The notes beneath the pieces were generated by a model. The model was given only the letters and a program-made list of their open reading frames with translations, was not told the DNA's origin and did not search any database. This document shows positions 33,308 to 37,063 of a DNA stretch of 37,063 bases, one piece after another (within the stretch, counting starts at the first letter, position 1; every line of letters begins with the position of its first letter). Source of the DNA: JBJHDF01 sp050486405 (GTDB lineage: Bacteria; Pseudomonadota; Gammaproteobacteria; Pseudomonadales; Cellvibrionaceae); NCBI GenBank assembly GCA_050486405.1, contig JBJHDF010000031.1:1-37063 (forward strand), in the 5' to 3' direction. Both the position numbers and the translations under genes were made by a program.

Positions 33308-35040
33308 GACTCCGGCCTCCCCTGCCGCCGCCGCAGTTCGGCGATATTCTCTGCCGCCTGGCGGGGTGGCTCTTCCAGCAGACGCAGGGCGGCTTCGGAC
33401 ACCCGCGAGAACACCGGTGCCGCCACCTGACCGCCGAAGTACTGGCCGCCGCGCGGGTCGTCGATGACGACCACGGTTACGATGCGCGGCTGGTCCGCCG
33501 GCGCCATGCCGGCAAACGAGGCGACGTAGCGATCCTCGGCATAGCCGCCGGGGATCGCCTTGTGTACGGTACCCGTCTTGCCTGCCACCGGGTAGTCGGC
33601 CGTGCGCGCCCGGTGGCCGGTGCTGTCTGGCCCTACCGCCGTCTGTAGCATGTCCATCATGGTGCTCACCAGCATCCGGTCCACCACCGGCTCGCCAGGG
33701 GCCGGTTGCTCCAGCCGCAGCAGCGACACCGGGCGCTTCACACCCTGGTTGGCCAGCACGCCGTAGGCCTGGGCCAGTTGCACTACCGTCACATTCAGAC
33801 CGTAACCGTAGGCCAGGTTGGCGCGCTGAATGGGCTGCCAGTTGCTGAATGCCGGCAGCATACCCACCCCTTCTCCGGGAAAGCCGGTGCCGGTGCCCTG
33901 CCCGAAACCCAGGCGGTAGTACATCTCGCGCATCAGATCCGGGTCCAGTTCCAAGGACAGCTTGCTCATGCCCACCTGGCTGGATTTGGCGATGACGCCG
34001 GTCAGATCCAGCACGCCGTAGTTGCTGGGGTCAGTGACGGCATTGCGCCCCAGGCGCAGATAGCCGGGGCTGGTGTCGTAGCGGGTGGCCGGAGAGAATT
34101 CACCGGTTTCCAAAGCGGCCATAACCACCAGCGGCTTGACCGTGGAGCCCGGCTCGAACAGATCGGTCAGCGCCCGATTGCGCAGAGCCGCACCGCGCAG
34201 ATTGGTGCGGTCGTTGGGGTTGTAGGAGGGATAGTTCACCATCGCCAGCACTTCACCGGTGGCGGCATCCAGCATCACCAGAGAGCCGGCCGCCGCCGCA
34301 TGGGTGCGCACCGCCTCGCTCAGCTCCCGGTAGGCCAGATACTGCAGGCGCAGGTCGATACTCAGGGCCAGATTGCGGCCGGGCCGGGCCGCCTGCAGCA
34401 ATTGCACTTCCCGGATGGTGCGACCGCGCAGGTCACGCAGCACTTGGCGGGCGCCGCGCTCGCCGGCCAGCCAGGCATCGTAGGCCAGTTCCAGGCCTTC
34501 CTGGCCCCGCTCGTCGATGTCGGTAACCCCCACCAAGTGAGCAGCCACTTCTCCGGCAGGATAGTAGCGACGGTACTCTCGCTGACTGTGCACCCCCGGA
34601 ACATCCAGTGCCAGAATACGCTCGGCATCGTGGGGCGGCAGATGGCGCTGCAGGTACATAAACTCCCGCGCAGCGAAGCGCTGCAACCGGGATTTCAGAT
34701 CCGCCAGCTCCCAATCCAGCTCCGCAGCCAGAGTCTGGAACTGGCTGTCAGTGGCGGTATTCAGCAACTGGGGGTTGGCCCACAGGGATTGCACCGGCGT
34801 ACTCACCGCCAGCGGCTCGCCGTTGCGATCGGTGATAACGCCGCGGTAGGCGCTGATGGTTTCGGTGCGCAGGGTGCGTGCCTGCCCCTGCCCCTGCAGG
34901 AAAACAAAGCCGCGATCGGCGTGGGGCAGCACCTGCAGTCCGGCAATGCGCCACACCAGCAGCACGGCGAACACCAGCATGCCGAGCGCCACGGCATAAA
35001 ACCGCCAACGGGGCACTGTCACAGTCTGCGCGCGACTCAT
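33304..35040 (-). CDS. ftsI: Septal peptidoglycan transpeptidase FtsI (PBP3)
   Basis: This is a 578-residue class B penicillin-binding protein. A short cytoplasmic N-terminus and one membrane helix (about 16-34) lead to a pedestal domain and a transpeptidase domain. The active-site Ser299 is in S-T-V-K302 and the K-T-G triad at 488-490. The second motif reads Ser353-Ser354-Gln355 instead of the usual S-x-N. KSSQVGMSKL and GTGFPGEG otherwise fit FtsI. It works with FtsW and is targeted by aztreonam-type beta-lactams in other species. The start overlaps the ftsL stop as ATGA. Identity is secure; the effect of Gln355 is unknown. Confidence 0.97.
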   Translation of the reverse strand: MSRAQTVTVPRWRFYAVALGMLVFAVLLVWRIAGLQVLPHADRGFVFLQGQGQARTLRTETISAYRGVITDRNGEPLAVSTPVQSLWANPQLLNTATDSQFQTLAAELDWELADLKSRLQRFAAREFMYLQRHLPPHDAERILALDVPGVHSQREYRRYYPAGEVAAHLVGVTDIDERGQEGLELAYDAWLAGERGARQVLRDLRGRTIREVQLLQAARPGRNLALSIDLRLQYLAYRELSEAVRTHAAAAGSLVMLDAATGEVLAMVNYPSYNPNDRTNLRGAALRNRALTDLFEPGSTVKPLVVMAALETGEFSPATRYDTSPGYLRLGRNAVTDPSNYGVLDLTGVIAKSSQVGMSKLSLELDPDLMREMYYRLGFGQGTGTGFPGEGVGMLPAFSNWQPIQRANLAYGYGLNVTVVQLAQAYGVLANQGVKRPVSLLRLEQPAPGEPVVDRMLVSTMMDMLQTAVGPDSTGHRARTADYPVAGKTGTVHKAIPGGYAEDRYVASFAGMAPADQPRIVTVVVIDDPRGGQYFGGQVAAPVFSRVSEAALRLLEEPPRQAAENIAELRRRQGRPES

Positions 35041-35342
35041 GGCCTGACCACCACTACTTGTCCGGCGTCGGGAATCCTCAGGTTCAGCTCATCGGCAGCT
35101 ATACGCTCCACCCGGCCGTAGGCCGCCCAGGTGCTCTGCTCCAACAGATACTGCCCCCACTCCACCTGCAACTGCGTCGCTTCCCGGCGCAGTATCTCCA
35201 ACTGATCCACCTGTTTTCGCACCTGATGGGTGGAGGCCACCACCCCCAGTGCCGACACCAGCACACCCAGACAGAGAGACACCAGCAACACCAGGCTGCC
35301 GGTGGAAAGGGATATCTTGTCTCTGCCCTGTGCTGTGCTCAT
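35037..35342 (-). CDS. ftsL: Cell-division protein FtsL
   Basis: This 101-residue bitopic protein forms the FtsQLB complex. A polar cytoplasmic start is followed by one membrane helix at about 14-36 (GSLVLLVSLCLGVLVSALGV). A periplasmic coiled coil then follows (STHQVRKQVDQLEILRREAT) and a conserved end with VEWGQYLLEQSTWAAYGRVE and RIAADELNLRIP. It is identified by size, topology and position between rsmH and ftsI. It lies 71 bp after rsmH, an unusually wide gap for this junction. The Shine-Dalgarno is weak. Confidence 0.95.
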   Translation of the reverse strand: MSTAQGRDKISLSTGSLVLLVSLCLGVLVSALGVVASTHQVRKQVDQLEILRREATQLQVEWGQYLLEQSTWAAYGRVERIAADELNLRIPDAGQVVVVRP

Positions 35343-35413
35343 CTGTACTCTGTTGTGGTTATGTCATTTTCGCCGGAATCAGCATGAGCTCCTCTGTCGT
35401 TATGGCGTCCACC

Positions 35414-36346
35414 TCATGCCAGCTTCTCCGCCACCCGCATCACCGCACTGCGGGCTCTGGGATTTCTTTTCACTTCCTCTGGACCCGGCTTCAGCGCCTT
35501 ACCCAAAGCGCGCAACCGGCGGTTGCGCTGGTGATCGGGTATGGGCAAACCCGGTGGCAACCGGTCTCCTTCGGCCTGCTGCCGGATAAACCGCTTGACC
35601 ATCCGGTCCTCCAGGGAGTGGAAGCTGATCACCACCAATCGCCCCCCAGGGGCCAGCACTTCCACCGCCTGTTCCAAACCCCGTCGCAGCTGTTCCAATT
35701 CATCGTTTACCTGTATGCGTATGGCCTGAAACGCCCGGGTTGCCGGGTGCTTGCCCTTCTCCCAGGCCGGGTTGGCCTGCTTCACAATCTCCGCCAACTG
35801 GCCGGTACGGGTAATGGGTTGTTCCGCCCGGGCTGCCGCTATGGCGCGAGCCATGCGCCGGGCGAAACGCTCTTCACCGTACTCCTTGAGCACTCGCGCA
35901 ATTTCCTCCTCGGGTGCGCTGTTTACCCAGTCGGCGGCACTGCTGCCGCAGGTCTGGTCCATGCGCATGTCCAGAGGGCCGTCGTGCAGAAAGCTGAACC
36001 CCCTCTCCGGCAAGTCCAGCTGCGGGGACGACACCCCAAGATCCAACAGAACTCCGCTGACTGCCCCGAGCCTGCCACGGGCTTCCACCAAACCCGCCAA
36101 TTCCGCGAACCCCTCCTGAACCACGTCAAAACGCCCGTCCGTGGCAAACCGCCTCCGAGCCTCTGCCACTGCCTGAGCATCCCGGTCTATGGCCAGCAGA
36201 CTCCCTCCTGAAGAAAGCCGCTGTAACAACCGACCGCTGTGACCACCGCGACCAAAGGTTCCGTCCACGTAAAACCCATCGTCAGTTGTAAGCAGAGCTT
36301 CCACTGCCTCGTCGAGCAATACCGTTGCGTGGCTCCCGTCGCTCAC
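35414..36346 (-). CDS. rsmH: 16S rRNA (cytosine-1402-N4)-methyltransferase RsmH
   Basis: This SAM-dependent enzyme methylates C1402 in the ribosomal P site. I chose the GTG at 36346, preceded by GGAGG 10 bp upstream, giving 310 residues (MSDGSHATVLLDEAVEAL). A GTG at 36382 would add 12 unconserved residues. The SAM motif is YVDGTFGRGGHS at about 26-37. LLDLGVSSPQLDLPERGFSF, GPLDMRMDQ, ALRIQVNDEL-like QAIRIQVNDELEQL and VVISFHSLEDRMVKRF are family-specific. The C-terminus is basic (NPRARSAVMRVAEKL). It lies just after mraZ. Confidence 0.97.
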   Translation of the reverse strand: MSDGSHATVLLDEAVEALLTTDDGFYVDGTFGRGGHSGRLLQRLSSGGSLLAIDRDAQAVAEARRRFATDGRFDVVQEGFAELAGLVEARGRLGAVSGVLLDLGVSSPQLDLPERGFSFLHDGPLDMRMDQTCGSSAADWVNSAPEEEIARVLKEYGEERFARRMARAIAAARAEQPITRTGQLAEIVKQANPAWEKGKHPATRAFQAIRIQVNDELEQLRRGLEQAVEVLAPGGRLVVISFHSLEDRMVKRFIRQQAEGDRLPPGLPIPDHQRNRRLRALGKALKPGPEEVKRNPRARSAVMRVAEKLA

Positions 36347-36400
36347 CTGATCAATGCCTCCGCCGTCGCGTCGCTGCAACACCCCTGGGTTCCACAGCCG

Positions 36401-36841
36401 TCAAAAGGTCAGCGACTGCAGCTCGTCCGGCATGGAGTCACCCGCCGGTTGATCCAGCAGATCGAACCAATGGTCCTCGCTCCACAGCTCCAGTTTGTTG
36501 CCCAGCCCCACCAACATCAGCTTCTTGTCCAGACTGGCGTAGGAGCGAAGGGTCGGCGGCACCAGGATGCGACCGTTGCCATCCAACTCCAGAGGGCAGG
36601 CGTAGCCAATCAACAACCGCTGTATGCGCCGGGCCGCCTTGTTCAGGCTGGGCAGCGCCTGAATCTGGGGCAGAATCTCCTGCCACTGGGGCTCCGGATA
36701 CATCAGCAGACAGCGTTCTTCGGTATGAGCGGTCATCACCAAACGTCCGCCACAGGCCTCCACCAACGCATCGCGAACGCGCGTTGGAATGGCCATACGC
36801 CCCTTGGCGTCCATATTGATGGCGTGACTTCCGGTAAACAC
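36401..36841 (-). CDS. mraZ: Transcriptional regulator MraZ
   Basis: This 146-residue protein has two AbrB-like MraZ repeats, marked by NMDAKGRMAIPTRVRDAL at about 9-26 and ELDGNGRILVPPTLRSYA later. DxxGR in both is the DNA-contact signature. It forms ring oligomers and represses the dcw promoter in E. coli. I chose the GTG at 36841, which gives the family's usual M-F-x-G start. A GTG at 36850 adds three residues and is possible. Four GTGG repeats, the expected operator, lie 45-80 bp upstream. The C-terminus is rich in acidic residues. Confidence 0.95.
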   Translation of the reverse strand: MFTGSHAINMDAKGRMAIPTRVRDALVEACGGRLVMTAHTEERCLLMYPEPQWQEILPQIQALPSLNKAARRIQRLLIGYACPLELDGNGRILVPPTLRSYASLDKKLMLVGLGNKLELWSEDHWFDLLDQPAGDSMPDELQSLTF

Positions 36842-36885
36842 TTTCCCCACTCTTTGAGTTATTGGCCCTGATTCAAGCTATAGAT

Positions 36886-36920
36886 CCCACAAAAATCCAC
36901 TAATATCCACTTTTTACCAC
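36886..36920 (-). promoter_or_regulatory. MraZ operator: four GTGG repeats at 10-bp spacing
   Basis: On the minus strand GTGG occurs at 36920, 36910, 36900 and 36890, each exactly 10 bp apart with AT-rich spacers; the last copy reads GTGGG. Known MraZ boxes are TGGGN/GTGG direct repeats with 5-6-bp spacers. They lie at and just downstream of the predicted transcription start, suited to autorepression. Confidence 0.88.
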
Positions 36921-36928
36921 TGAAGCAC

Positions 36929-36956
36929 ACTATAAATCCAGCGCCATCAAAGTCAA
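36929..36956 (-). promoter_or_regulatory. Main dcw-cluster (mraZ) sigma-70 promoter
   Basis: On the minus strand the -35 is TTGACT (36956-36951) and the -10 is TATAGT (36934-36929), with a 16-bp spacer. Each matches five of six consensus bases. The predicted start is near 36922, giving a leader of about 80 nt that contains the MraZ repeats. Confidence 0.85.
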
Positions 36957-37063
36957 GCAGCGGTTTGGCAAAATGCAGAGAAAATGCCGGCAACGTTCAG
37001 GAAAGCTGTAGGAACATCCAGGAAATGGCTATAGGCCAACAGAAGAAAAAGCAGGGAATCCAC

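Noticed and set aside
36957..37063. Possible gene or small RNA at the right edge, with several AGGAA motifs on the plus strand
   Set aside because: Only 107 bp are available; there is no hairpin-loop pattern, terminator or open frame, so nothing can be supported.

Overview
The window is about 37 kb of high-GC (estimated near 60%), gene-dense chromosome from a gammaproteobacterium. Protein motifs and gene order suggest the Pseudomonadales/Cellvibrionales side of the class: a Pseudomonas-type dcw order, pilA divergent from pilBCD-coaE-yacG, and a dusA-tal-RssB-like-PilZ-mlaA block that, from memory, resembles one in Pseudomonas. No transposon, prophage, CRISPR array, tRNA or rRNA gene was found. 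The genus cannot be fixed from the sequence.

Layout. (1) Positions 1-5174 hold a truncated DUF481 outer-membrane protein gene, dusA, tal, a terB-like gene that starts inside tal, a minus-strand pair coding for an RssB-like response-regulator phosphatase and a STAS protein, and a one-domain PilZ protein. (2) Positions 5193-5536 hold no protein gene. The minus strand reads as a CsrB/RsmZ-type RNA with thirteen GGA triplets, six hairpins with GGA in the loop, an intrinsic terminator, and a GacA/UvrY-like palindrome upstream of a plausible -10. (3) Positions 5556-7465 carry mlaA and two type IV pilin genes on the minus strand, each pilin behind a candidate sigma-54 promoter. (4) Positions 7869-12636 are pilB-pilC-pilD-coaE-yacG on the plus strand. 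(5) From 12620 to 36841 everything is on the minus strand: mraZ, rsmH, ftsL, ftsI, murE, murF, mraY, murD, ftsW, murG, murC, ddlB, ftsQ, ftsA, ftsZ, lpxC, an M23 peptidase, secA, argJ and a Nudix/ThiE-like fusion.

How the genes work together. The dcw cluster makes lipid II precursors (murC-F, ddlB, mraY, murG) and builds the septum (ftsL, I, W, Q, A, Z). Many junctions are 4-nt ATGA overlaps, so translation is probably coupled. It starts at a strong sigma-70-type promoter followed by four GTGG repeats at exactly 10-bp spacing, the expected MraZ operator. lpxC begins lipid A synthesis and secA drives export. The pil genes supply the pilin, its processing peptidase and the assembly motor. The RssB-like/STAS pair, the PilZ protein and the CsrB-like RNA place three lifestyle-switch modules within 3 kb.

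The main non-obvious result is the CsrB/RsmZ-like RNA. A second cluster of CsrA-type motifs lies just downstream of ftsZ and includes a hairpin very close to the CsrA SELEX optimum. All RNA and regulatory calls come from reading the sequence by eye; none has been run through a covariance model or tested.
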